Shown: piece by piece, positions 1 through 7,312 of the stretch
Layout of the letters: every line of letters begins with the position of its first letter
How positions within the stretch are numbered: position 1 is the stretch's first letter
Assembly (NCBI GenBank): GCA_949295395.1
Contig: CASFLB010000074.1
Span: 1-11,284 of the forward strand
DNA: 11,284 nt
Source of the DNA: an uncultured Pseudomonadota bacterium
GTDB lineage: Bacteria > Pseudomonadota > Alphaproteobacteria > RF32 > CAG-239
Direction: 5' to 3'
The notes under the pieces: generated by a model
What the model was told of the DNA's origin: nothing
Seen by the model: only the letters and a program-made list of their open reading frames with translations
Databases searched by the model: none
Position numbers and translations under genes: made by a program

Positions 1-19
1 TAATAGAATACTCCAAATC

Positions 20-925
20 TTACAAATGACTAAGCGGAGAAGAAACGACCTCTGCTGCACAAATCAGCCCTTGTTTAGCGGCCGCTTCAAGCGCCCCTGT
101 TTTAAGATATTGATACAAAAATCCACCAGCTAACGCATCACCGGCACCATTAGTATTAATCAACTTGTCCACAGCATGAGCCTCAAAAAAAGAATGACGT
201 CCTTTTCGAATAACATCAATACCTTTATCGCCCAGCGTTTTAACCCAAATCTGTTTTTTGATTAAAGGCTCAAACGCTCCATAGGCTTCAAATTCGTTTT
301 TATTTCCAAAAACAATAGAAAAATAAGGCATAAGCCGCTCAATGCAGTCTTTATTTTCTTCCACGATTTTAACATCAGAAAGCGTAAAAGCAATTTTCAC
401 ACCGGCAGCATAAGCGGTCTGAATAATCTTTTCGACCTTAGCACTATTTCCATCGAGCCAATAGCCTTCGGCAAACAACCAGTCAGAAGATATGAGTGGC
501 ATCCACGGAATGTCGCGATCAAAAACACGCGCCGCCACAAATCGCTTTGCGGTTGCTGTTTTCTCACCATCTTGATCAACAAACACGATGGAACAACCGC
601 TTTTCTGGCCTTCAACTTTAACTAATGATGATTTTATGCCATAAGCCTCAAGCTCCTGCTCAAACAGACCCCCGTTAGCATCATCACCAATTTTTCCAAA
701 GAATGTTGCTTCACCGCCAAGCTTAGCAAAGGCTTTGAGTGAATTAGCCACACTACCGCCGCAAACCGCCTGAGTAACATCAAGCTTTTGCGCTAAGAGC
801 TCAAAAGTCGCGTTATCGGTTCTGAAAAAGCCACCCTTCTCGGCCTTAATCTGTTCCAAACACGGATTATCAGCCGTTAAAGGAACGGTATAATCAACCA
901 TGGCATTTCCAAAACCAAATAACAT
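20..925 (-). CDS. PfkB-family kinase, adenosine-kinase-like
   Basis: This 301-residue protein is a ribokinase/PfkB-fold kinase that phosphorylates a sugar or nucleoside with ATP in the cytoplasm. The N-terminal GFGNAMVDY stretch (residues 4-12) and the CGGSVANSL motif (55-63) match the substrate-binding region of the adenosine-kinase-like subgroup. The second PfkB signature is INTNGAGDALAGGF (256-269); Asp263 is the expected catalytic base and NGAG the anion hole. The first signature residue, usually Asp (D-T-N-G-A-G-D), is Asn257 here. Length is normal for the family and the stop codon lies inside the window. The gene begins 8 nt after the gatB stop, so it is probably the last cistron of the gatCAB transcript. 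Its only ribosome-binding candidate is a GGGA inside the end of gatB. Family membership is secure. The substrate (adenosine, another nucleoside or a sugar) cannot be told from sequence. Confidence 0.88.
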   Translation of the reverse strand: MLFGFGNAMVDYTVPLTADNPCLEQIKAEKGGFFRTDNATFELLAQKLDVTQAVCGGSVANSLKAFAKLGGEATFFGKIGDDANGGLFEQELEAYGIKSSLVKVEGQKSGCSIVFVDQDGEKTATAKRFVAARVFDRDIPWMPLISSDWLFAEGYWLDGNSAKVEKIIQTAYAAGVKIAFTLSDVKIVEENKDCIERLMPYFSIVFGNKNEFEAYGAFEPLIKKQIWVKTLGDKGIDVIRKGRHSFFEAHAVDKLINTNGAGDALAGGFLYQYLKTGALEAAAKQGLICAAEVVSSPLSHL

Positions 926-933
926 GGATGAAA

Positions 934-2391
934 TTATCCCAACTTTTTCTTCAGCAATTCATTGACCATTGCCGGATTAGCCTTGCCTTTGCTGGCTTTC
1001 ATCACTTGTCCGACGAACCAACCAAACAGCGTTTGCTTTCCACCGCGATAAGCCGCAACATTATCCGCATTAGCTTCCAAAACCTGGTCTATAACCGCTT
1101 CGATTGCACCGGTATCAGTTACCTGACGCAGCCCCTTCTCTTCCACAATTTTTTCGGGAGCGTCACCGGTTTCTGCCATAATTTCAAAAACATCTTTAGC
1201 CGTCTTGCCGTTAATCACATTTTGTGTAACAAGCTCAACCAAAGCGCCAAGATTTTCAGGAGAAACAGGAGAATCTTTCAACTCGATTTTCTTTTCATTC
1301 AGCATGGCAAAAAAGTCTCCCATAAACCAGTTGGCAACTTTTTTAGCATCATGACCGGCAGCCGCTTTTTCAAAAAAGTCAGCGTTTTCTTTGTTTTCAC
1401 AAATAACAATTGCGTCATAAGGTGTTAAACCAAGCTTGGTAACAAAGCGCTCTTTCTTTTCATCTGGCAGTTCTGGAATTTCGCTTTTAACCTGATTGAT
1501 ATATTCATCCGTCAAGACCAAAGGAGCCAAATCCGGTTCAGGAAAATAGCGATAATCATGAGCAAATTCTTTCTTGCGCATCGCTTTTGTCTGTCCGGTA
1601 GCCGGATTAAACTGACGAGTTTCCTGAACAATTTCACCACCACTTTCATAAACTTCGACATGGCGGCGGGCTTCATTTTCAATCGCCTGCATAACAAACT
1701 TAATGCTATTGACATTTTTCATTTCGCAACGCGTGCGTAATTCATTTGAGCCAAGAGGACGAACCGAAACATTAACGTCGCAACGCATTGAGCCTTCATC
1801 CATATTACCGTCACAAGTCCCGAGATAACGCAAAATCGAACGAAGCTTTTTCAAAAACGCTCCGGCTTCTTCCGGTGCACGGAAATCAGGTTTGGTCACA
1901 ATTTCCATAAGCCCGACGCCGGCACGGTTTAAGTCAATAAAGCTCTTCTTCGGATCAATATCATGAATAGATTTTCCGGCATCTTGTTCAATATGCATAC
2001 GCTCAATACCGATTTCACGGGCACTTCCGTCCGGCAAGTCGATAATAACTTTTCCTTCTCCGACAATTGGATATTTATATTGCGTAATCTGGTAGCCCTG
2101 AGGCAAATCGGCATAAAAGTAATTTTTGCGCGCAAAGTTAGAATACTTATTGATTTTAGCTTTTAAGCCGATACCGGTTTTAACCGCCTGATGAACGCAG
2201 TATTTATTGAGTGTTGGCAACATCCCCGGCATTCCGGCATCAACAAACGACACATGCTCATTGGCATCAGCCCCAAACTCGGTTGACGCACCGCTATAAA
2301 TTTTAGATTTAGAAATAATCTGGCAGTGAATTTCCAACCCGCAGATAATTTCCCATTTTCCTTTAGGTGTTTCGATAATAAATTCAGCCAT
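934..2391 (-). CDS. gatB: Aspartyl/glutamyl-tRNA amidotransferase subunit B
   Basis: GatB is the kinase and tRNA-binding subunit of the GatCAB amidotransferase. It phosphorylates the Glu or Asp carried on misacylated tRNA(Gln) or tRNA(Asn), so that ammonia from GatA can amidate it. The 485-residue protein has full family length. It shows GLEIHCQ (18-24), YADLPQGYQ (93-101), HIEQDAGKS (133-141) and an NRAGVGLMEIV motif from residue 155, all in the catalytic cradle. The YqeY-like helical tail that grips tRNA is present at 445-485 (YRGGK, FGWFVGQVMKA, NELLKKKL). The start is supported by AAGGAA about 8 nt upstream, which lies in the last codons of gatA. Only 4 nt separate the gatA stop from this start, so translation is likely coupled. 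It is followed after 8 nt by the PfkB-type kinase. Identification is firm. Confidence 0.97.
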   Translation of the reverse strand: MAEFIIETPKGKWEIICGLEIHCQIISKSKIYSGASTEFGADANEHVSFVDAGMPGMLPTLNKYCVHQAVKTGIGLKAKINKYSNFARKNYFYADLPQGYQITQYKYPIVGEGKVIIDLPDGSAREIGIERMHIEQDAGKSIHDIDPKKSFIDLNRAGVGLMEIVTKPDFRAPEEAGAFLKKLRSILRYLGTCDGNMDEGSMRCDVNVSVRPLGSNELRTRCEMKNVNSIKFVMQAIENEARRHVEVYESGGEIVQETRQFNPATGQTKAMRKKEFAHDYRYFPEPDLAPLVLTDEYINQVKSEIPELPDEKKERFVTKLGLTPYDAIVICENKENADFFEKAAAGHDAKKVANWFMGDFFAMLNEKKIELKDSPVSPENLGALVELVTQNVINGKTAKDVFEIMAETGDAPEKIVEEKGLRQVTDTGAIEAVIDQVLEANADNVAAYRGGKQTLFGWFVGQVMKASKGKANPAMVNELLKKKLG

Positions 2392-2395
2392 AATC

Positions 2396-3859
2396 TTATT
2401 TCCTTACAAAACAAATATCTTTTTCCAAAGCACTGGCAGCCTTAAAGATGGTTGCCTCATCAAAAGAGCGTCCGATAAGCTGTAAACCAAGCGGCAATCC
2501 ACGAGCCGAAAGCGCTGCCGGAATATTCATCCCCGGCAAACCGGCCAAATTGACCGAAACGGTAAACACGTCGTTAAGCCACATATTAATCGGATTTTCC
2601 GCCATAGACTTGTCACCGATAGCAAAAGCATCGGTCGGAGCCGTCGGGGTTAAAATGACATCGCATTTTTTGAATGCTTCAAGAAAATCATTACGAATCA
2701 GACGACGAACTTTCTGCGCCTTGAGATAGTAAGCATCATAATATCCAGCGGATAAAACATAAGTTCCAATCATAACACGGCGCTTAACTTCCTTGCCAAA
2801 ACCTTCAGAACGCGTGTTAATATACATATTATCCAAATGTTCCCCCGGAACACGAAGTCCAAAGCGCAAACCGTCATAACGAGCAAGGTTTGACGAGGCT
2901 TCCGCCGGTGCCAAAATATAATAAACGGCAAGCGCATATTTTGTGTGTGGCAAAGAAATATCAATAATTTCCGCACCACGAGCCTTTAATATCTCAATCC
3001 CTTTGTCCCAACAAGCGGCAATTTCAGCGTTCAATCCGTCGGGACGATATTCAGCCGGAATACCGACTTTAAGCCCGCGAATATCTTGATTCAAAAATTG
3101 TGTAAAATCAGGAACATCTTTTTGAGAAGAAGTCGAATCTTTGGCATCATATCCCGACATAACAGTTAAAAGACGCGCACAGTCCTCAACATTCTGCGCA
3201 ATCGGTCCGGCTTGGTCAAGAGACGATGCAAAAGCAATAATTCCATAGCGAGAACAACGACCATAAGTCGGTTTAATACCGGTCACACCGCAAAAAGCAG
3301 ACGGCTGACGGATAGAACCGCCGGTATCAGTACCAGTAGCTGCCATACACATATGAGCCGCAACCGCCGCTGCCGATCCGCCGGAAGAACCACCAGCCAC
3401 AAAATCAGCATCGGAATTGTTAGCTTTCCACGGATTTATCACCGGCCCGTAATAACTGGTTTCATTACTGCCGCCCATGGCAAATTCATCCATATTCAGC
3501 TTACCGAGAACCGTAATCCCGGCATCAAGCAGTTTTTGCGTAACGGTTGATTCATAAGGCGGTACAAACCCGTCCAAAATATGAGAACAAGCGGTCGTAC
3601 GGATTCCTTTGGTGCAGAACAAATCTTTTATGCCGAGTGGAATTCCTTCCAAAGCCCCGTCGGTGCCGTTCTGATATTTTTTATCCGAGGTCTTGGCTTG
3701 TTCTAAGGCAATTTCAGGCGTTTCTAACACAAAAGCGTTAAGCTTGCGCTTGCTTTCCATTTGTTTAAGAAAAGCCTCAGTCAACTCAACGGCTGAAATT
3801 TCTTTATTTTTAAGAGCTTTGCGCGCTTCAGAAATTGTTAATTTTACAAGATCAGACAT
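2396..3859 (-). CDS. gatA: Glutamyl-tRNA(Gln) amidotransferase subunit A
   Basis: GatA is the glutaminase subunit of GatCAB and belongs to the amidase-signature family. It releases ammonia from glutamine and channels it to GatB. The 487-residue protein has the expected catalytic triad: Lys78 in PLGIKDLF, the cis-Ser158 in VAGGSSGGSAAA, and the nucleophile Ser182 in GTDTGGSIRQPSAFCG. The spacing between the two serines (24 residues) matches the family. An NMDEFAMGGSNE motif (122-133), typical of GatA, is also present. The start is supported by GGAG 9 nt upstream. It begins 19 nt after the gatC stop and is followed after 4 nt by gatB. No truncation or missing catalytic residue is seen. Presence of this enzyme implies that Gln-tRNA and/or Asn-tRNA is made by the indirect route in this organism. 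Confidence 0.97.
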   Translation of the reverse strand: MSDLVKLTISEARKALKNKEISAVELTEAFLKQMESKRKLNAFVLETPEIALEQAKTSDKKYQNGTDGALEGIPLGIKDLFCTKGIRTTACSHILDGFVPPYESTVTQKLLDAGITVLGKLNMDEFAMGGSNETSYYGPVINPWKANNSDADFVAGGSSGGSAAAVAAHMCMAATGTDTGGSIRQPSAFCGVTGIKPTYGRCSRYGIIAFASSLDQAGPIAQNVEDCARLLTVMSGYDAKDSTSSQKDVPDFTQFLNQDIRGLKVGIPAEYRPDGLNAEIAACWDKGIEILKARGAEIIDISLPHTKYALAVYYILAPAEASSNLARYDGLRFGLRVPGEHLDNMYINTRSEGFGKEVKRRVMIGTYVLSAGYYDAYYLKAQKVRRLIRNDFLEAFKKCDVILTPTAPTDAFAIGDKSMAENPINMWLNDVFTVSVNLAGLPGMNIPAALSARGLPLGLQLIGRSFDEATIFKAASALEKDICFVRK

Positions 3860-3878
3860 ACTTCCCTACTCCACCGCT

Positions 3879-4166
3879 TTATTCAACAACTTTAGGAACC
3901 ACAAAATAACCATATTCGGACATCGGCGCATTGGCCAAAATTTCATCACGTTGATTACCGGCTGTTATGTTATCTTCACGCAAAATCAAATTTGTGTCAT
4001 TAACCGATTCGAGCGCCTCAACGGAAGATGTGTCGACTTCATTTAGTTGCGCTACCCAATCCAAAATTTTATTAAACTCATCTTCAGTATCTTTAATTTT
4101 ATCATCATCAACTTTCAAGCGTGACAAGAAAGCGATTTTACGAACAGTATCTGCATCAACAGCCAT
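3879..4166 (-). CDS. gatC: Aspartyl/glutamyl-tRNA amidotransferase subunit C
   Basis: GatC is the small subunit that wraps around GatA and GatB and stabilises the amidotransferase. The 95-residue protein shows the family pattern: an N-terminal VDADTVRKIAFLSRL helix, a DEFNKILDWVAQLNEVDTSSVE segment of helix plus linker, LREDNIT near residue 65, and the conserved C-terminal FFVVPKVVE-like end (here YFVVPKVVE). A strong AAGGAG ribosome binding site lies 8 nt before the start. It is the first gene of the gatC-gatA-gatB-kinase cluster. It follows a terminator on the same strand, so it must have its own promoter between about 4170 and 4257. A TATAGT on the minus strand (4191-4196) could be the -10 element, but no good -35 stands at the right distance. 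Confidence 0.96.
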   Translation of the reverse strand: MAVDADTVRKIAFLSRLKVDDDKIKDTEDEFNKILDWVAQLNEVDTSSVEALESVNDTNLILREDNITAGNQRDEILANAPMSEYGYFVVPKVVE

Positions 4167-4257
4167 ATTTCATACTCCTTACAAACAATCACTATAAGAT
4201 AAAACAATTCTCAGATTTTGCAACGAAAAAGACACAGAACTCAAAAAATTTTTTCAC

Positions 4258-4286
4258 AAAAAAAAGACCGGAGCAAAACTCCGGTC
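4258..4286 (-). terminator. Intrinsic terminator after the orphan helical gene
   Basis: Read on the minus strand, GACCGGAG pairs perfectly with CTCCGGTC around a 5-nt loop (arms 4279-4286 and 4266-4273), followed by eight T residues (4265-4258). The hairpin begins 8 nt after the stop codon of the 322-residue gene. It separates that gene from gatC. Confidence 0.93.
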
Positions 4287-4294
4287 CAGAGAAA

Positions 4295-5263
4295 TCAGAA
4301 AAAACTCTTGATAAAGCGAATCAATCGAAAATGCTTCAGCAATTGCCAATGTGCCTTTTGCTTAACCAGAAAGTCCCAGTTTTTGGCCTCAATAGCCGCG
4401 CGCAAGGCATGAGATGGATGACGTTTACCCCAGTCTTCCCAGTCAATCAAATCATACTTTTTGTAATAAGCCAAAGTACCCCAAATTCTTTTTTCAACAT
4501 AAGGGGTCCAAAGCTCATGGCGACTCAAAAAGTCAGTTCTCTGCATCAGAAACTCAATCTGTCCTTTGTCATAAAGATATTGATAAAAGTCGTCGTCCTT
4601 CTTGAAGCCCAACCGAGAAATCAAATCCTGTTTATTTGAGATACTGACCCCCAATGAAACATTAAAAAACTTATCAATATCATGCTCCAACAAATAGCGC
4701 ATCATTTCTGTATTGTAAAAATAATCAGAAGATGCCCACTTTTTATCAAGAGCAAGCACATCTTCAAACCGCTTTTGCTTAACCAAGGCAGAGAAGAAGC
4801 TCTTTCTCTCAGATATTGACGATGCCTCTAACTTTTCCCAAAAATCTAACTTTTCCAAAAACTCCAAAGGTGCATGTTCTGCAAGGAGCTCATATTTCTT
4901 TCGAGCCCACAAGTCGTCCCAACGCTGATACCTTACAAGACCTTCGTCGCTTATTTTCTCATTAACAGCATCTTTTTCTGCATGCTGAATCCAAAAGTCT
5001 TCAGCTTTTTCTCGGTCATTCCAAAATTGCACCAAGAAATCAAACACATCACTCGTCCAACATTTGCTTAAAGAAAGAACCTTCTCGATTTTGTCCCCAT
5101 AGCCATAATTAAGCATGGCTGTTAAGACAAAAGCAGTTATGCCATAACCTTCTTTAATACGTTGTAGAAAAGTCTTAAACTTTCCATCTTTGAGCAAATC
5201 AAACAGAAGCAAATTGACCTCATTTTTGCTCAAAAGACACACATTTTTCTGTTCTTTTTCCAT
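4295..5263 (-). CDS. Orphan alpha-helical repeat protein, function unknown
   Basis: I do not recognise this 322-residue protein. It has no signal peptide or membrane segment, so it is probably cytoplasmic. It is rich in charged and aromatic residues (Trp, Phe, Tyr). A degenerate motif recurs, roughly small/hydrophobic-x3-Lys/Gly-x-aromatic-Asp/Glu-x-Leu followed by Trp or Leu. Examples are DGKFKTFL (25-32), KKYELL (122-127), KQKRFEDVLALDKKW (162-176), KGQIEFLMQ (233-241), KKYDLIDWEDW (268-278) and AKNWDFLVKQKAHW (293-306). The spacing of about 26-41 residues suggests an alpha-solenoid built from helical pairs. The ATG is the only sensible start, because an in-frame TAA lies five codons upstream (5276-5278). 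No Shine-Dalgarno sequence precedes it. It has its own promoter candidate and a strong terminator, so it looks monocistronic between fabI and gatC. A protein- or peptide-binding role is conceivable but unproven. Confidence 0.8.
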   Translation of the reverse strand: MEKEQKNVCLLSKNEVNLLLFDLLKDGKFKTFLQRIKEGYGITAFVLTAMLNYGYGDKIEKVLSLSKCWTSDVFDFLVQFWNDREKAEDFWIQHAEKDAVNEKISDEGLVRYQRWDDLWARKKYELLAEHAPLEFLEKLDFWEKLEASSISERKSFFSALVKQKRFEDVLALDKKWASSDYFYNTEMMRYLLEHDIDKFFNVSLGVSISNKQDLISRLGFKKDDDFYQYLYDKGQIEFLMQRTDFLSRHELWTPYVEKRIWGTLAYYKKYDLIDWEDWGKRHPSHALRAAIEAKNWDFLVKQKAHWQLLKHFRLIRFIKSFF

Positions 5264-5309
5264 AATATTAATAAATTATAAGTGAATAATAATAGTTAAT
5301 TGCACACAC

Positions 5310-5336
5310 TTTATAAACCTATCACCTTTTTGTCAA
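5310..5336 (-). promoter_or_regulatory. Promoter candidate for the orphan helical gene
   Basis: On the minus strand a consensus TTGACA (5336-5331) is followed after a short 15-nt spacer by TATAAA (5315-5310). Transcription would start about 40 nt before the ATG. A second, perfect TATAAT lies at 5280-5275 without a -35 box; use of it would give an almost leaderless message, which fits the missing Shine-Dalgarno. The region is very AT-rich, so chance matches are possible. Confidence 0.5.
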
Positions 5337-5354
5337 GTTTTTTTCATCGCACAT

Positions 5355-5387
5355 AAAAAAATCGCCATTCCAAAGAACAGCGATTTT
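5355..5387 (-). terminator. Intrinsic terminator after fabI
   Basis: On the minus strand AAAATCGC (5387-5380) pairs with GCGATTTT (5365-5358) around a 14-nt loop that can itself fold weakly. The downstream arm runs into a string of seven T residues. It lies 20 nt after the fabI stop codon and isolates fabI from the downstream orphan gene. Confidence 0.75.
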
Positions 5388-5407
5388 CAAAAGAAAGCTC
5401 TTTAGAC

Positions 5408-6206
5408 TTAAAATTCCATCAAAACTTGACCGGATTCGTGAGCATTGTCCAAAGATACCATAGCGATAGAGTTGTAACCGGCATCAACGTGCAAAACTTC
5501 ACCGGTAATAGCAGCACCGAGCGGTGACAACAAAGCCAAAGCGGCACCACCGACTTCATCTTGAGTAACATTGCGCTTCAACGGAGCATTCAACTCATTC
5601 CAACGCAAAATCTTGCGGAAATCGACCGGCTGAAATAGCATTAACGCGAACACCAAGCTTACCCATATCAACAGCGGCATAGCGAACGGCAGCATCAAGA
5701 GCGGCTTTGGCAACACCCATAATATTATAGTTCGGCAAAGTTCTCTCACCACCCAAATAGGTCAAAGTCAGCATTGCGCCATTTTCAGACATAATCGGAG
5801 CGGCACAACGGCAGGTTTCCAAGAAAGAATAGCAAGAAATATGCATTGTGTTCAAAAAGTTCTGCAAAGAAGTGTCGATAGTACGACCTTTCAGTTCATT
5901 TTTATCAGAAAAAGCAATGGCATGAACAACAAAGTCAATCTTACCCCATTTTTCACCAAGCTCTTTGAAACAAGCTTCAACACTAGCCGAGTCGGTAACA
6001 TCACACTTAATCAACATCGGCGGGAAAGCAAGCTGTTCAGCCAAAGGCTTAACTCTTTTTTCCAAAGCTTCTCCCTGATAAGAGAAAGCAATTTGTGCTC
6101 CCTGAGCATTCAACGCCTGAGCAATACCCCAAGCAATAGACTTATCATTAGCAAGTCCCATGATAAGACCTTTTTTACCAGCCATTAAAGGAGAGACTGT
6201 AGTCAT
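5408..6206 (-). pseudogene. fabI: Enoyl-ACP reductase FabI, broken by internal deletion and frameshift
   Basis: FabI reduces trans-2-enoyl-ACP with NAD(P)H in the last step of fatty-acid elongation. The first frame (6206 to a TGA at 5597-5595, 203 codons) carries the Rossmann start MAGKKGLIMGLANDKSIAWG, Tyr150, catalytic Tyr160 and Lys167 (NYNIMGVAKAAL), and ends normally at VNAISAG. The conserved continuation DFRKILRWNELNAPLKRNVT...GEVLHVDAGY is found in another frame, down to the stop at 5408. FabI proteins normally have about 11 residues of the type P-I-K/R-T-L-A-A-S-G-I-x between these points. All are absent here, as expected if about 32 bp were lost near 5624-5627. The removed loop shapes the substrate pocket, so neither piece should work. 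No other stop or frameshift is seen, and AAAGGA precedes the start. The lesion is therefore very recent or an assembly error. The upstream translated piece alone would be 203 residues with 9 aberrant C-terminal residues. Confidence 0.85.
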
Positions 6207-6250
6207 ACTATTTTCCTTTGCATTATAAAAAAATTACATTTACAGTAGAT

Positions 6251-6279
6251 TTATCTTTGCTATAAGGTATATATATAAT
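6251..6279 (+). promoter_or_regulatory. Promoter candidate for the YihY-family gene
   Basis: A perfect TATAAT (6274-6279) has a poor -35 candidate TTATCT (6251-6256) at 17-nt spacing. A transcript would have a leader of about 33 nt ending in the GAGGGG ribosome binding site. It overlaps the fabI promoter candidate on the other strand. Confidence 0.4.
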
Positions 6280-6296
6280 TTAATAAGCTTTGTAAA
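6268..6296 (-). promoter_or_regulatory. Promoter candidate for fabI
   Basis: On the minus strand TTTACA (6296-6291) and TATATA (6273-6268) are separated by exactly 17 nt. The predicted start lies about 55 nt upstream of the fabI ATG. It overlaps the -10 candidate of the divergent plus-strand gene. The AT-rich context lowers certainty. Confidence 0.45.
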
Positions 6297-6318
6297 CAAT
6301 TTTTTTTGAGGGGTGCGA

Positions 6319-7251
6319 ATGTATATAAAAACATCATTAAAACAATGGAGCAAACAAGCGCAAAACTTCTTATATTTTCTAGCCCGTCGCGCCAAAAACG
6401 ACATGATTTTCAGAGTATCAGCCTCTTTGAGCTACACTACTTTGATTGCCATGGTTCCTTTATTTGCTATTGGTTTATCCATATTTTCAGCCTTTCCTGC
6501 TTTTGAAAGCATCAGAGGACAAATCCAAGAATTTTTGCTTCATAATATGGCACCGGCTTTAGGACAAGAGGTCAGCGGCTATTTGAGTGAATTTTTAAAA
6601 GCCTCGGCCGGATTAACGGCAATCGGAGTCGTTAGTATTGTCGTCACGTCAATTTTGATGTTATCAACCATAGAAAACAGCTTAAACTTTATTTTCAGAG
6701 TCTCACGTCCGCGCCGCATCACCACTAAAATCACGTTATATTGGACCGTCATCACCTTAGGCCCGTTGCTTTTAGGCGCAGCCTTTTCAATCCGTAGCTA
6801 TTTCTTCGCCTTAACGGAAGATGATAAAATTTTCAACAATATTTATATGAGCAATCTTTTGCCGGCACTAATCACCATGCTCATGTTGATGATTGTTTAT
6901 ATCTTTGTACCTAATAAAAAAATAAGAATAAGAAACGCGGCCGGTGGAGCATTAGTTGCTTTAATCATCTTTTGGGCCTTAAGAAAGATTTTTGGCATTG
7001 TGGTCTTAAACAGCGCCACTTACCAAACACTTTACGGTGCCTTAGCCGTCATTCCATTGTTTTTAATCTGGATGTATCTGGCCTGGTCTGTTGTAATTTT
7101 CGGTGCTGTTATTACGGCTGCTTTAGAAGATTATCAACAACTTGACGAGCATTCATTAAAAAGAATCATGATCAGTGACGCACCGGAAAAACGGGATTTT
7201 AATAAAATAAATAACCCCCGAAAAAAACTCTTGCAAAAAGAACATAAATAG
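6319..7251 (+). CDS. YihY/BrkB-family inner-membrane protein
   Basis: This 310-residue integral membrane protein belongs to the YihY/BrkB family (UPF0761), once misnamed ribonuclease BN. The molecular function of the family is not settled. Family landmarks are RVSASLSYTTLIAMVPLFAIG near the N-terminus, YWTVITLGPLLLGA in the middle, and TYQTLYGALAVIPLFLIWMYL followed by a last membrane helix ending in ALEDYQQ. About six hydrophobic segments are visible, and the tail is basic and soluble. I place the start at the ATG at 6319. An in-frame GTG at 6313 lies within the GAGGGG ribosome binding site (6308-6313), which sits 5 nt before the ATG. The gene is divergent from fabI and 102 nt upstream of recA, with no terminator seen between them, so some readthrough into recA is possible. 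Confidence 0.92.
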   Translation: MYIKTSLKQWSKQAQNFLYFLARRAKNDMIFRVSASLSYTTLIAMVPLFAIGLSIFSAFPAFESIRGQIQEFLLHNMAPALGQEVSGYLSEFLKASAGLTAIGVVSIVVTSILMLSTIENSLNFIFRVSRPRRITTKITLYWTVITLGPLLLGAAFSIRSYFFALTEDDKIFNNIYMSNLLPALITMLMLMIVYIFVPNKKIRIRNAAGGALVALIIFWALRKIFGIVVLNSATYQTLYGALAVIPLFLIWMYLAWSVVIFGAVITAALEDYQQLDEHSLKRIMISDAPEKRDFNKINNPRKKLLQKEHK

Positions 7252-7288
7252 TACATTATCATTTTCATAGGATAAGTCTTAAAGGCAG

Positions 7289-7306
7289 ATTGCAGAATTC
7301 TGTAAT
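7289..7306. promoter_or_regulatory. Palindromic operator candidate upstream of recA
   Basis: ATTGCAGAATTCTGTAAT is an 18-bp inverted repeat with eight of nine pairs matching and a perfect 10-bp core. It overlaps a possible -10 element, TGTAAT (7301-7306), which has a weak -35 candidate, CTTAAA (7278-7283), at 17 nt. Its position suits a repressor site controlling recA. Binding by LexA is an inference only, because the usual alphaproteobacterial GTTC-N7-GTTC box is not present. Confidence 0.4.
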
Positions 7307-7312
7307 GAACTT

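Noticed and set aside
928..1428. 166-codon open frame on the plus strand
   Set aside because: It lies entirely opposite gatB, which is unambiguous, has no ribosome binding site and reads as no known protein; it is a frame shadow.
4191..4223. gatC promoter TTGCAA to TATAGT
   Set aside because: The spacer is 21 nt, too long for a normal sigma-70 promoter; mentioned only as a possible -10 within the gatC entry.
4121..4639. 172-codon open frame on the plus strand
   Set aside because: It runs antisense through gatC, a terminator hairpin and the orphan gene, with low-complexity Lys/Asn/Gln content; not credible as a gene.
5595..5640. Programmed ribosomal frameshift in fabI
   Set aside because: No slippery heptamer is seen, and about 11 conserved residues are missing altogether, which a frameshift in translation cannot explain.
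6313..6318. GTG start two codons upstream for the YihY-family gene
   Set aside because: The GTG overlaps the GAGGGG ribosome binding site; the ATG at 6319 has correct spacing.
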